Assembly (NCBI GenBank): GCA_002452265.1
Contig: DKEW01000034.1
Span: 1-49,405, forward strand
Direction of reading: 5' to 3'
DNA from: Pelobacter sp. UBA6812
Lineage (GTDB): Bacteria > Desulfobacterota > Desulfuromonadia > Desulfuromonadales > Syntrophotaleaceae
Length of the DNA stretch: 49,405 nucleotides
Shown here in pieces: positions 35,480-44,553 of the stretch. Numbering within the stretch: position 1 is the stretch's first letter; the number at the start of each line of letters is the position of its first letter. A program made the position numbers and the translations under genes. Below the pieces are notes generated by a model that was not told the DNA's origin, ran no database searches, and worked only from the letters and a program-made list of their open reading frames with translations.

Positions 35480-36193
35480 TTACAGCTGAACCATCCTGCC
35501 GTTATCCACCCGATAAACCTTGTCCGCGAGGCGTTTGACCTGATCGAGGTAGTGCGACACCAACACCAGGGTACAGTCCTGTTTGAGCGCGAGCAGCAAA
35601 TCTTCGATACCGGCGCTGGCCGCCACATCGAGGGCCGAAGTCGGTTCGTCCAGCAGCAGCACTTCCGGTTCCAGCACCAGGCTGCGGGCTATGCACAGCC
35701 GCTGTTGCTGGCCGCCGGACAGCTGGCGGGCGTCTTTTTTCAGCAGATCCTTTACCTCGTCCCACAACAGGGTGCGCCGCAGGGCACTCTCGACCTGCGC
35801 GGCGATTTGTTGCCGGTCGCTGCAGCCGGAAAGCTTGAGGGGAAAGGCCACGTTGCGGTAAATGCTCATGGGCAGCGGGTTGGGTGTCTGGAATACCATG
35901 CCGACTTTGCGCCGCAAGTGTTGGGCCGGTTGCCGTTTGTCGCACAGATCGTGCAGCTGTCCCCCTAAACGGATATGCGCTTCACCTTGGAGATGCACCC
36001 CGGGGATTTCGGTCCACATGCGGTTCAATACCGATAAAAAGCTCGATTTGCCGCTGCCGGACGGCCCGGTGATAGCGGTGATGCGGCGATCCTGAAGTTC
36101 GACGGATACGTCCTGAAGAACCTGCATCTTACCGTAGTAAAATGATAACCCGTTGGTGTGGATTTTGGTGGTCGGTTGCATGGGTGCTCTCAT
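35480..36193 (-). CDS. pstB: Phosphate ABC transporter ATP-binding protein PstB
   Basis: A 237-residue ABC ATPase that powers phosphate uptake through PstCA. Walker A GPSGSGKSS, Q-loop FQTPNPLP, signature LSGGQQQR, Walker B VLLLDEPTS and H-loop His in LVSHYL are all visible. It starts at 36193, where ATGA overlaps the pstA stop by 4 nt; an internal ATG at 36181 is also possible and has GAGAG upstream. Last gene of the pst operon; no phoU follows. Confidence 0.88.
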   Translation of the reverse strand: MRAPMQPTTKIHTNGLSFYYGKMQVLQDVSVELQDRRITAITGPSGSGKSSFLSVLNRMWTEIPGVHLQGEAHIRLGGQLHDLCDKRQPAQHLRRKVGMVFQTPNPLPMSIYRNVAFPLKLSGCSDRQQIAAQVESALRRTLLWDEVKDLLKKDARQLSGGQQQRLCIARSLVLEPEVLLLDEPTSALDVAASAGIEDLLLALKQDCTLVLVSHYLDQVKRLADKVYRVDNGRMVQL

Positions 36194-37068
36194 CGGTATA
36201 AAAGCCAGCTCTTCAGGCGGCGCTGGGCCATAAAGGCTAATACAAACAGCAACGAGCAGATGATCATCAACAAGATGGCGGCGGCATAGCCCTTTTGCAG
36301 CTCCTCCGGACCGGTGTATTGGGAGGACATGTAGTAGACGTAAAACGGCAGGGCTTCGTACTGCCTCAGCATCGAATCCGGCACCCCGGCCGATGCCACC
36401 ACGCCGGTCAGCATGATCACGGCGGTATCTTCGGCGCAGCGTCCCACCGCCAGGATGATGCCGCCGGTCAGGTCGGCAAGGCGATTGGGCAGCAGCACCA
36501 GAAAGATATTCTGCAGTTTCGATGCCCCGAGGGTCAAGGCCGTATGCCGCAATAACGGATCGACCCCCTCCAGAGCGGTCTGGGTGGAACGCACCAGGTA
36601 GGGCAATACCAGAAACGCCAGCGCCAGGGCCGACAGCAACAGGCAGGGTCCGAGCCGGCCGTCAAAGCTGCGATGCAGCACGATAGCCAGGGCAAACCCC
36701 GACAGGCCGATGACGATGGAGGGGATGCCGGCCAACACGTCAAATACCAGACTTAGCAGATGCTTGCTCCAGCCGCCGGCGTATTCCGCCATGTAGATAC
36801 CGGCCGCCACACCGACCGGTACCGCCAGGGACACGGCCAGCAGCACCATTGCCACGGTGCCGAACAGGGCAGGAAACAGTCCGTCGAACACCTGTCGGCG
36901 CAGCAGCAGCGCATCGATGGCCCGGGTGCCTCCGAACAGCAGATCTGCGTTGAAGGCCGGCAGCCCGCCGCGCAGCAGAAACCACACCAGGGTCGCAACG
37001 GCAGCAGTCAAAGCGAGTGCGCAGCACCAGGAAAACCCCGGCAGCAATCTTGCCAGCAGGCGTCCCAT
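36190..37068 (-). CDS. pstA: Phosphate ABC transporter permease PstA
   Basis: A 292-residue inner-membrane permease with about six transmembrane helices. The EAA-loop (GASKLQNIFLVLLPNRLADLTGGIILAVGRCAEDTAVIM) that contacts the ATPase is seen in the middle. It forms the channel with PstC. The start overlaps the pstC stop by one base (TAATG) and its own stop overlaps pstB by four. Length fits the family. Confidence 0.88.
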   Translation of the reverse strand: MGRLLARLLPGFSWCCALALTAAVATLVWFLLRGGLPAFNADLLFGGTRAIDALLLRRQVFDGLFPALFGTVAMVLLAVSLAVPVGVAAGIYMAEYAGGWSKHLLSLVFDVLAGIPSIVIGLSGFALAIVLHRSFDGRLGPCLLLSALALAFLVLPYLVRSTQTALEGVDPLLRHTALTLGASKLQNIFLVLLPNRLADLTGGIILAVGRCAEDTAVIMLTGVVASAGVPDSMLRQYEALPFYVYYMSSQYTGPEELQKGYAAAILLMIICSLLFVLAFMAQRRLKSWLLYR

Positions 37069-37925
37069 TATAGCCCCCGTGGCGACAGGCGCCCGACCAG
37101 CCGCAGGGCCACTATCAGCAGTGCCGTAAACAGGTAAAGGAAGATGCCGCAGGCGAAGATCGACTGAAACTCCATGCTGGCGAAATCCGCCGCCATCACC
37201 AGCGCGATATGCGCAGTGAGGGTGCGAGCCGCTTGGGTCATGGCGGTCGGTACCGCGACGGCATTGCCGGCCAGCATCAGGCTGATGAGGGTGTCACCCA
37301 TAGCCCGTCCCAGTCCAAGCAGCAGGCCGTTGAGGATGCCGGGCCAGGCCATGGGCAGCACCACGTACAAGAGTTGCTGCGCCGGGCTGCCACCCAGGGC
37401 ATCGACCGCCTGCCGGTACGACAAGGGCACCCGTTGCAGACTGTCAACAAAAAAGATAATCATGGTCGGAGCGATGAGTACCGCCAGCATCAACGAGGCT
37501 GTGAGGATATTCAGGCCGCTGCCGCCGGTCAGGTATTCGCGCATGAACGGCACCAGCAGAAACAATGCGACGAAACCGTAGACTACCGTCGGGATGCTGG
37601 TCATGAAGCGCACCAGGTTGAGAAGCTTGCGTCGCAGGGCGAGAGGGCCGAAATGAGTAATAAAAAAAGCGCAGCCGAGACTGAACGGAAAGCTGATAAG
37701 CACGCTGAGAAAGGCGATGGATAAACTGCCGACGATCATCGGATAGATGCCGTACTGTCCATGCCCGGGGTTCCAGGGAGAACAAAGCAGGGTTCCCAGC
37801 CCGCCGTGTTGAAACAACGGCTTGCCTAGTTGGCACAAGAGCAGAAAAATGGCGGCAGTCAGCAGAGCGCTGCCGATTGCCGCCAGGAAAAACAGGCGCT
37901 CAAGAGTGCGTGACAGGATCGGCAT
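37068..37925 (-). CDS. pstC: Phosphate ABC transporter permease PstC
   Basis: A 285-residue permease with about six membrane helices and the EAA-loop sequence DALGGSPAQQLLYVVLPMAWPGILNGLLLGLGRAMGDT. With PstA it forms the phosphate-conducting path. It overlaps pstS by one base (TGATG at 37923-37927). Confidence 0.88.
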   Translation of the reverse strand: MPILSRTLERLFFLAAIGSALLTAAIFLLLCQLGKPLFQHGGLGTLLCSPWNPGHGQYGIYPMIVGSLSIAFLSVLISFPFSLGCAFFITHFGPLALRRKLLNLVRFMTSIPTVVYGFVALFLLVPFMREYLTGGSGLNILTASLMLAVLIAPTMIIFFVDSLQRVPLSYRQAVDALGGSPAQQLLYVVLPMAWPGILNGLLLGLGRAMGDTLISLMLAGNAVAVPTAMTQAARTLTAHIALVMAADFASMEFQSIFACGIFLYLFTALLIVALRLVGRLSPRGL

Positions 37926-38767
37926 CAGCGAACCGGAATAAACCCTTTGGCTGCCGCGATCTGCTGACCACTGGGCGAAAACAGGAAGTCGATAAAGGCT
38001 TTCACCGCACCCTGGGGTTCTCCGGAAGTAATGCTGTAAAGCCCTCGGGCTACCGGGTAGCTGCCGTCTTTGACGGTTTCATTGCTCGGTACCACACCAT
38101 CGAGAGACACCGGTTGTACCGAGGCATCGATATGGCCGACGGACACATAGCCGAGCGCATAGGGATCGTTGGCGACGGCGGTTTTCATGGCCCCGTTGGA
38201 GACCACGACATTGGCGCTGGCTATGATATCGCCTTTGTTGAGGGCCTTTTTCCAGAAAACTTCGCGGGTACCGCTGGCCTCGTCGCGGGTATACAGATTG
38301 ATAGCCCGATCGATGCCGCCCAGTTCCTTCCAATTGGTAATTTTACCGGCATAGATGTCCTGCAGCTGGGTTGAAGTCAGGGCATGGACCGGATTTTCAG
38401 GGTTGACCACCGCGCCGACGCCATCGATGGCCCATTTGAAAAGCACCAGGCCGTATTGCTCGATTTCCTGATCGGTGGCTTTACGACCGGCGTTGCCGAT
38501 CTGCACCATTTTTTCACCGACCTGTTTGATGCCGACCCCGGAACCGCCTCCGGCAATGGTAATCCGGATATCAGGATAAGCCGACATCACCTGCTTGGCG
38601 GCCTCTTTCATTACCGGGATATGAGCCGTGCCGCCGGAGATCTTGATCACGCCTTGCTGACCTTTGAACAGGTCGAGATCGTTGGCATAAGCGGGTAGTG
38701 CGGCCAAGCTGAAACAAAGCAGGCAGGCAAGAGATAGAAAGATGTTTTTTTTGAGGGTGGCAAACAT
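37925..38767 (-). CDS. pstS: Phosphate-binding protein PstS
   Basis: A 280-residue periplasmic phosphate-binding protein, first gene of the pst operon. A signal peptide (about 25 residues, ending in YANDL) precedes the domain; phosphate-binding loops include ISGGTAH, GGGSGVG and YTRDEASGTRE. ATG at 38767 has AAGGAG 7-8 nt upstream; an open reading from 38911 is rejected because its extra part lacks homology and a ribosome-binding site. The Pho regulon would be expected to control it but no confident PHO box was picked out. Confidence 0.9.
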   Translation of the reverse strand: MFATLKKNIFLSLACLLCFSLAALPAYANDLDLFKGQQGVIKISGGTAHIPVMKEAAKQVMSAYPDIRITIAGGGSGVGIKQVGEKMVQIGNAGRKATDQEIEQYGLVLFKWAIDGVGAVVNPENPVHALTSTQLQDIYAGKITNWKELGGIDRAINLYTRDEASGTREVFWKKALNKGDIIASANVVVSNGAMKTAVANDPYALGYVSVGHIDASVQPVSLDGVVPSNETVKDGSYPVARGLYSITSGEPQGAVKAFIDFLFSPSGQQIAAAKGFIPVR

Positions 38768-39129
38768 ATGAATCTCCTTGATTGCAAAAGGAAATGCAGG
38801 GGGCGCAGTGGTGTGAAAGTGCCCCGGAAAAGATGGCTTTTCCGAATCGGTCCGAGGTGATGTTGCAGGCATGGGAGTTGTTCTGTACCGCAACGCCGGT
38901 GTTGGCTGCACTTTACTTGAATTGCCAGGGAGGATTCAAGCCCTGGTTGGGAGTTTCTTTTGTTTTCCCGGTTTTTAGATGGTATTTAACCTTGGATAAT
39001 GGCTTGATTTTTACGTTGGGTTCGTTGCAAGGTTGCTTCGTTGTCATTCCGTGCGCGTTTTGAGTCTATCTATTGGTTTTAATTGATGCACTTTCGCGCC
39101 TGATTAAATTAAATAACCCAGGACTTTTT
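38768..39129. other. Divergent promoter region, pstS / SLC12-like transporter
   Basis: About 360 nt between divergent genes. An open frame on the plus strand here (38782-39063) has no ribosome-binding site and is not counted. No repeat, riboswitch or clear PHO box was recognised. The promoter of the pst operon must lie here. Confidence 0.5.
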
Positions 39130-41370
39130 ATGGTTCCGCACATTCGCGACATCTGGTCCCAATTGTTTCAGCGCTCCCAGGTTTCGGCATCCGATGCGCC
39201 CGGCAAACTGGGCACCTTTGTTGGCGTTTTTACCCCGACCGTTCTGACCATCCTCGGGGTCATCATGTACCTGCGTTTCGGCTGGGTGGTAGGGCATGTC
39301 GGCCTTTGGCAGGCGTTATTAATCGTGGTGCTGGCCAATGCCATCACGTTCGTTACCGCGCTGAGTTTTTCTGCCGTGGCGACCAACAGCCGTGTTGGTG
39401 TGGGCGGTGCCTATTTTATCATTTCCCGCAGTTTGGGTTTGGAAATCGGTGCTGCCATTGGTATCCCGTTGTTTTTCTCCCAGACCTTGTCGGTGACCCT
39501 GTATGCCTACGGTCTGGCCGAATCGTTGCGCTTCGTCTGGCCGGGGATACCAGTTCAGGCTGCGGCCTTTGTCGTCATTCTGCTGGTGGGAGGCCTGGCA
39601 TTTCGCGGTGCCGGAGGGGCTTTACGTCTGCAGGTGCCTATTTTGCTGTTGATCGGTGTATCGATGCTGGCACTGGCTGCGGGCAGCCTGCTGCATGGCA
39701 GCCCCGATCGGTTGCTGGTGTCGTCGTCTTCCGGCGAGTTCAGTTTCTGGACGGTGTTTGCAGTGTTTTTCCCGGCGGTCACCGGCATCATGGCCGGATT
39801 GAGTCTTTCCGGCGATTTGGCCAATTCGCGACGTTCTATCCCCCAGGGCACGGTTCTGGCCACACTCACCGGCTTTGCCGTCTACCTGGTGGTGCCGGTA
39901 CTGTTATGCCTGGGAGCAGATCCGGCGGATTTGCGTAGCGATTCACTGGTCTGGACCCGCATTGCCCTTTTGGGACCCTGGTTGATATTGCCAGGCCTCT
40001 GGGGGGCGATTTTCTCTTCGGCGGTTGGCTCAATATTGGGGGCCCCCCGCACGCTGCAGGCTTTGGCCATGGACCGCATGGCACCGCGCAGACTCGCTTC
40101 GCCGCGAGGGGAAGAACCGGTAGCAGGTCTTGTGGTTTCGCTGGTCATCGCTTTGGTGGCGGTATTCCTCGGCGACCTGAATACCGTGGCCGAGGTGGTG
40201 AGTATGTTTTTTCTCAGCGTCTACGGCACGGTCAATCTGGTGGCTACCCTGGAAAAGCTCTCCGGCAATCCGTCATGGCGGCCCCAGGTGCAGATCCCCT
40301 GGTGGCTGAGCTTGCTCGGTGCTTTCGGCTGTATCGGCGTGATGCTGCTGATCAATGTGAAGGCCAGCCTGGTGGCGATGACGGTGGTCTTGTCTCTTTG
40401 GTTGCTGCTGCGGCGTCATGAACGCCGCGAAGACTGGGGGGACGTACGGCGCGATCTTTATGAAGCAGTTATCCGCTGGTCGTTGATCGGGCTTTCCCGG
40501 CGACCCATGACCGCGCGCAACTGGCGGCCGCACGTTCTGGTTTTTGTCAGCAACATCGACCGGCGCCTGCCGTTGGTGCGCTATGGTGCATGGTTCAGCC
40601 AGAATCGTGGCGTGGTTACGGCGTGCGAACTGGTGGTGGGGGACTTGCTGAACCTTGATCTGGACGTGCATGAGCGGGAGCGGCAGATTGATGCGGTGCT
40701 GAGACAGGAAGGGATCGTGGCCTTCGGCGAGGTCGACGTGGTGGCCAATGTCGAGCAAGGCATTCTGGCCGTAGCCCAGGCCAATGGCATCGCCGGTATC
40801 GAAAGCAATACCGTCATCCTTGGGTGGCCAAACGACCTGGAGCGTTTGGCGCATTTCCTGCGGGTCATTCGCCCTCTTAATTATTTGAATCAATCCCTGC
40901 TTATCGGCCGGGCCGAGCCTCTTGCTCCCTTGCAGGAAGGTCAGAGGCGCACTATCCATGTATGGTGGGGCGGTCTGCAGCGCAACGGCGATTTGATGCT
41001 GCTGCTGGCTTATCTGTTGTCGCGCAATGCCGAATGGCGCAACGCCCGCATCCGGGTCCTGAGCATCGCTTCCAATAAAATGGCCGAGCAGCAGACCCGA
41101 CGGTTTCTCGCCAAACTGATTCCGGAAATCCGTATCGATGCGGAAATCGAGGTGCTGATCAAGTCCGAGGACAGGAGCGTGCGGGAGATGATCCATGCGG
41201 AAAGCTCCGGCGTCGATCTGGTTATTCTCGGTCTGGCGCTGCCCGAAGAGGGCAAGGAGAATGCCTATGCCGCACGCATCGCGGAGTTGGCCGAAGGCCT
41301 TCCCTCATGCTTTTTCGTCCACAACGGCAGTCTGTTTATCGGAGAGTTGGTGTCCCCCGGGATCGACTGA
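39130..41370 (+). CDS. SLC12-like cation-chloride/amino-acid cotransporter
   Basis: A 746-residue membrane protein of the APC superfamily, SLC12 (cation-chloride cotransporter) branch. The first helix GTFVGVFTPTVLTILGVIMYLRFGWVVG is typical, and about 12 membrane helices fill residues 20-400. The last about 300 residues form a soluble cytoplasmic domain as in SLC12 proteins, ending VDLVILGLALPEEGKENAYAARIAELAE. It may move Cl with K or Na, but ion choice is inferred only from family. AGGA lies before the ATG at 39130; an upstream start at 39073 is not needed. Confidence 0.8.
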   Translation: MVPHIRDIWSQLFQRSQVSASDAPGKLGTFVGVFTPTVLTILGVIMYLRFGWVVGHVGLWQALLIVVLANAITFVTALSFSAVATNSRVGVGGAYFIISRSLGLEIGAAIGIPLFFSQTLSVTLYAYGLAESLRFVWPGIPVQAAAFVVILLVGGLAFRGAGGALRLQVPILLLIGVSMLALAAGSLLHGSPDRLLVSSSSGEFSFWTVFAVFFPAVTGIMAGLSLSGDLANSRRSIPQGTVLATLTGFAVYLVVPVLLCLGADPADLRSDSLVWTRIALLGPWLILPGLWGAIFSSAVGSILGAPRTLQALAMDRMAPRRLASPRGEEPVAGLVVSLVIALVAVFLGDLNTVAEVVSMFFLSVYGTVNLVATLEKLSGNPSWRPQVQIPWWLSLLGAFGCIGVMLLINVKASLVAMTVVLSLWLLLRRHERREDWGDVRRDLYEAVIRWSLIGLSRRPMTARNWRPHVLVFVSNIDRRLPLVRYGAWFSQNRGVVTACELVVGDLLNLDLDVHERERQIDAVLRQEGIVAFGEVDVVANVEQGILAVAQANGIAGIESNTVILGWPNDLERLAHFLRVIRPLNYLNQSLLIGRAEPLAPLQEGQRRTIHVWWGGLQRNGDLMLLLAYLLSRNAEWRNARIRVLSIASNKMAEQQTRRFLAKLIPEIRIDAEIEVLIKSEDRSVREMIHAESSGVDLVILGLALPEEGKENAYAARIAELAEGLPSCFFVHNGSLFIGELVSPGID

Positions 41371-41513
41371 GTCTTCGGGATGCTGTGCAGTTTCTGATTC
41401 GATATAAGGATAAGCCTCACCGAAGGGCAACAGATCGGGGCATAAACCCTGCATTAATGTAGATAGCGGCGCCAACCAGACCAGGCGGACTTTTTCTGCC
41501 TGGTGGGTGAGGC

Positions 41514-41633
41514 TCACTTGATCTTGATAAAGCGATCGGATCTGGCGCTACATTTGGGACAAATTTTAGGTGGTGCGGCGCCTTCGACAATCAAACCACA
41601 GACCGTGCACTGCCATCTCTGAACAGAACGCAT
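41514..41633 (-). CDS. Small rubredoxin-like protein (39 aa)
   Basis: A 39-residue reading with CxxC twice (WQCTVCG at 9-12 and ICPKCS at 25-28), matching the iron-binding half of rubredoxin or the rubrerythrin tail (PPxxCPxC). AAAGGA lies 8 nt before the ATG. It probably binds one Fe or Zn. It is too short for most automatic ORF callers. It runs towards the transporter gene on the opposite strand. Confidence 0.7.
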   Translation of the reverse strand: MRSVQRWQCTVCGLIVEGAAPPKICPKCSARSDRFIKIK

Positions 41634-41797
41634 TGTTTTATCCTTTGTTTTGGGGTTTACGTTTTTCTACCCTTCCATTTTCCCAGCTCAGGGCTAAATT
41701 TCAAGCCGAACAATTAATAGCGTTGCTTCCTATGCGTTTTGCGAATGCATCAACAATCCGGGAAAATACATATGCTCTTGCCATTATCCTTGGTGAT

Positions 41798-41867
41798 TTT
41801 ACAAGCCTTGTATACACCATATAACTGGACTAAGATGCGCCTCGAACTGAAAGCACTTTTGAGGCGC
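41798..41867 (+). promoter_or_regulatory. Likely promoter plus hairpin before the AEC gene
   Basis: TTTACA (41798-41803) and TATAAC (41820-41825) are 16 nt apart and form a sigma-70-like promoter. Transcripts would begin near 41832 and open with the hairpin GCGCCTC/GAGGCGC (41837-41843 and 41861-41867), ending 8 nt before the start codon, directly beside the GGTGAG ribosome-binding site. This could control initiation. Confidence 0.4.
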
Positions 41868-41875
41868 GGTGAGTT

Positions 41876-42772
41876 ATGACCAATTTTGTTTTGATCGGCA
41901 TTTTCGTTGGGCTCGGTCTTTTATTCCGCAGGCTAGAGGCCTTTCCCAAAGATTCGGCGCAGGTGCTGAACATGTTTGCACTGTACGTATCGTTGCCGGC
42001 GTTGATCCTGTTGAAAATGCCGCAGTTGCATTTGGGCAGAGAAGCGCTTCTGGTAGCGGTGGTGCCCTGGGTCATGCTGTTGATGTCGGTGGGATTGATT
42101 CTTCTGGCTGCGTGCAAATTCGGCTGGAGTCGCGCGAAAACCGGCGTGTTGCTGCTGGTCGTGCCGGTCGGTAACACCTCCTTCATGGGGGTGCCGATGG
42201 TGAACGCTTTTTTCGGTCCGAAGGGTATTCCATACCTGATTGTTTACGATCAGGTTGGTACCATGCTGATTTTTGCCCTTTATGGGTCATTGATCCTCGC
42301 GCTGTACGGCCGGGAAGGTAAGCTGCAGGTATCCTCCATAGCCCGGCGTGCCTTGTTGTTTCCGCCGAGCATCGCGGTGGTGATCGGGCTTGCCCTGCGC
42401 CCCTGGCCTTATCCAGAAGTGGTGTCCTCGACGCTGCATGGTATCTCCCAGAGCCTGACGCCGCTGGTGATGACAGCTATCGGGATGCAGCTGACCTGGA
42501 GATTGCAGCGAAGCGTATTCGGGCCCTTAAGCTGCGGGTTGGTCATCAAGTTATTGATCGCGCCGGTCGTGACACTGGCCGCCTGCAGACTGGTGGGTAT
42601 GGCCGGCTTGCATGTTGATATCGCGGTCTTCGAAGCCGGTATGCCGCCAATGGTTACCGCCGGCGCTCTGGCGGTGGCCGCCGGGATGGAGAGCGAATTG
42701 GCCATAGCTCTGATAGGGTTGGGGATTATTGTCTCTTTTGTAACGCTCCCCATCTTGTTTTATTTACTGTAA
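41876..42772 (+). CDS. AEC-family transporter
   Basis: A 298-residue membrane protein of the auxin efflux carrier family, about ten helices. Family-like elements: FALYVSLPALILLKMP near the N-terminus, PVGNTSFMGVPMVNAFFG at about residue 98, and FEAGMPPMVTAGALAVAAGME in the second half. Bacterial members carry malate, malonate and similar acids; the substrate is not assigned. GGTGAG lies before the ATG. Confidence 0.85.
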   Translation: MTNFVLIGIFVGLGLLFRRLEAFPKDSAQVLNMFALYVSLPALILLKMPQLHLGREALLVAVVPWVMLLMSVGLILLAACKFGWSRAKTGVLLLVVPVGNTSFMGVPMVNAFFGPKGIPYLIVYDQVGTMLIFALYGSLILALYGREGKLQVSSIARRALLFPPSIAVVIGLALRPWPYPEVVSSTLHGISQSLTPLVMTAIGMQLTWRLQRSVFGPLSCGLVIKLLIAPVVTLAACRLVGMAGLHVDIAVFEAGMPPMVTAGALAVAAGMESELAIALIGLGIIVSFVTLPILFYLL

Positions 42773-42998
42773 TCGGACCTGTTTCGGGTAAAAAGGTTGT
42801 CTGAAAGGCCCCATATACGGTTCACCTGTAAAATCGCATTTGACATTTGTGGTCTGCGTTTTAATCTCTAGCAAGTATCCTTTTCCGCAAGGAAGCGGTT
42901 CTTTATCGGTGTCGGAAGTCTGGCGGTCAATGGCGATCTCCTTCTTCGTTGAAGACAGTGGTGTCTATCCGGAGTCCACTTTTTTCAGGAGGTATCCC

Positions 42999-43403
42999 AT
43001 GGAGATGCGTTTTGAACCGTTTACCGAAAGTGACTGTGAACAATTAAGACAGGAAGTTGCCGAACTCATCGCGCCCTTGGCCGACAAGTATGGAGTCTGC
43101 CTCGATTTTGTTAAAGATGTTTGCGCCAGTGGTGCCGACAGTGTCGTTATCCAGGCACGTTTCTCGTTGCCAAAACGGCCAGAATCGGTAGCCACCCTGA
43201 AAGAGGAACTGGATTTTCGTTGCTATGCCGAAGGGTTTGGTATGCAGCCTGCCTGGCTTGGAGAGGAATTCAAACGCGGAAAGTTCACCTATAAGGTCGC
43301 CGGTTTGATGGTCAACGTTCCCAAGAAGTGTGTTGTTTTGCAGCGCTCCGATAGGGCACGCTGTCAGCAAGACGGAAAATTAGTGGCACGTTATCTCAGT
43401 TAA
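42999..43403 (+). CDS. Hypothetical cytoplasmic protein
   Basis: A 134-residue protein beginning MEMRFEPFTESD. AGGAGGT lies 7 nt before this ATG, so a start at 42840 is rejected. It has mixed alpha/beta character, three Cys and no recognised motif. A strong terminator follows, so it is a single-gene unit. Confidence 0.65.
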   Translation: MEMRFEPFTESDCEQLRQEVAELIAPLADKYGVCLDFVKDVCASGADSVVIQARFSLPKRPESVATLKEELDFRCYAEGFGMQPAWLGEEFKRGKFTYKVAGLMVNVPKKCVVLQRSDRARCQQDGKLVARYLS

Positions 43404-43430
43404 ATAGTTAGTTCGGGGAGGAAAACAGGA

Positions 43431-43460
43431 AGGGCACCGTCATTGGACGGTGCCCTTTTT
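43431..43460 (+). terminator. Rho-independent terminator
   Basis: Stem AGGGCACCGTC paired with GACGGTGCCCT, ATTG loop, then TTTTT; it closes the hypothetical gene ending at 43403. Confidence 0.92.
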
Positions 43461-43597
43461 GTTGTTTGCCCAGCGGAGCTGGCAAATCCAGCCGCAACGC
43501 ACGGCAGGTAACCCGCTTGTTGGTTTCGAGATCGGTTTTTCCCATGGGCCGGGACCCAGGGTTTCTACCGGTAGGTGTGGAGGGGAAACTCCCACCC

Positions 43598-43744
43598 CGG
43601 ATGCAGCCGATCTACGACAATATGCCCTCCCATGAGGTTAAAACCATCACCATTCGCGCTGGGGAAGGGTCCAAAGTGGTGCTCGCCGGAAACCAGGAAC
43701 AAATCGACAATCCGTATATCGGTGCCTCCAGCCATCTTCTGTGA
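43598..43744 (+). other. Possible gene remnant (47-aa reading)
   Basis: An in-frame stretch (MQPIYDNMPSHEVKTITIRAGEGSKVVLAGNQEQ...) that reads like a piece of a cupin/pirin-type protein, without a ribosome-binding site or complete domain. The longer open frame from 43466 gives no added support. It is listed as a doubtful fragment. Confidence 0.25.
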
Positions 43745-43805
43745 ACCTGCATTTCCTGTTATTCTTAAAGTAAACAAAGGTTTCCTTTTGCATTAAGGTT
43801 TTGCC

Positions 43806-44441
43806 ATGGCGAACTCCAAAAAATGCCGACGCTGCCATCAAACATTATCCCTGGAAAAATTCGTGGATAACAACGGAGACATGAATCCCAGGGGGCATTA
43901 TTGCCAGGTGTGCCATGTGAAAAGGGTTGAGGAATGGCACCGGGCGGCGCTGAAAAAAGAAACGTCCTACATAAAAAAACTCAAAATCGTCTATGGAGCT
44001 TACTGGCGACATTATGCTCCACCGGAATATTTCCACACCATGTTGAAGGACGAAAGGGACTTTTGTCCCTACTGCGGTACAAAATTCTGTGATGTCACCC
44101 CTAATCCGTTCAACGAATCACCGATACATATGGATCATATGGATCCCTTGGACAAAGGCGGCGAGCACTCTATAAGGAATGTGGTTTTGTGCTGCGGCCC
44201 CTGTAATATCAAAAAGGGAAAACGGCCATTTCAACAATGGTTGGAAATGCTGGAACCGGAATACAGGGAATTGGCCAGTACCATCTATGGCGAAAAACAT
44301 GGCCACCCACCTGAGGACTTTATCGAGGGGGGCAGTACGGAGAGAGGTACGCACGATCTGGGGATTGCCATCTTTCAGACCGAAGAAGAGCTTAAACGGA
44401 AATTTCCCAAACCAAAAGTGGACGGCCCTCCTTCCGGCTGA
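43806..44441 (+). CDS. HNH endonuclease with N-terminal zinc-finger region
   Basis: A 211-residue protein. N-terminal Cys pairs (CRRC, residues 7-10; CQVC, 33-36) likely bind Zn. The HNH core is CPYC (87-90), HMDH (108-111), Asn125 and CCGPC (129-133). It is a lone DNA-cutting enzyme of the McrA/mobile-intron type; substrate and recognition are unknown. A strong terminator follows. No methyltransferase or other defence gene is adjacent. Confidence 0.82.
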   Translation: MANSKKCRRCHQTLSLEKFVDNNGDMNPRGHYCQVCHVKRVEEWHRAALKKETSYIKKLKIVYGAYWRHYAPPEYFHTMLKDERDFCPYCGTKFCDVTPNPFNESPIHMDHMDPLDKGGEHSIRNVVLCCGPCNIKKGKRPFQQWLEMLEPEYRELASTIYGEKHGHPPEDFIEGGSTERGTHDLGIAIFQTEEELKRKFPKPKVDGPPSG

Positions 44442-44478
44442 CCATGCTGCAAAAGGAGAGAGTTCTTGGATCTTAAAA

Positions 44479-44518
44479 CAAAAAGCCCCACCGTTTCGAA
44501 TAACGGGGGGGCTTTTTT
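44479..44518. terminator. Bidirectional terminator between HNH and CDP-alcohol genes
   Basis: Stem AAAAAGCCCC-a-CCGTT paired with AACGG-g-GGGGCTTTTT, with T run; it serves converging genes on both strands. Confidence 0.85.
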
Positions 44519-44553
44519 GTCTGAGAAGCATAATTCCCGGGTTTGCGCGGCTG

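Noticed and set aside
38782..39063. Plus-strand open frame between pstS and the SLC12-like gene
   Set aside because: No ribosome-binding site, unusual composition and it lies in the divergent promoter region.
39555..39869. Several long antisense frames within high-GC genes, such as those opposite the transporter
   Set aside because: They are shadows of real genes in another frame in GC-rich sequence, with no ribosome-binding sites.
41305..41517. 70-residue minus-strand ORF after the rubredoxin-like gene (GTG overlap)
   Set aside because: It overlaps the transporter end on the other strand, shows no motif and no own ribosome-binding site; weak evidence only.
43466..43744. 92-residue frame ending in the pirin-like stretch
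   Set aside because: The first half overlaps intergenic sequence after a terminator without a ribosome-binding site; only a doubtful fragment is kept.
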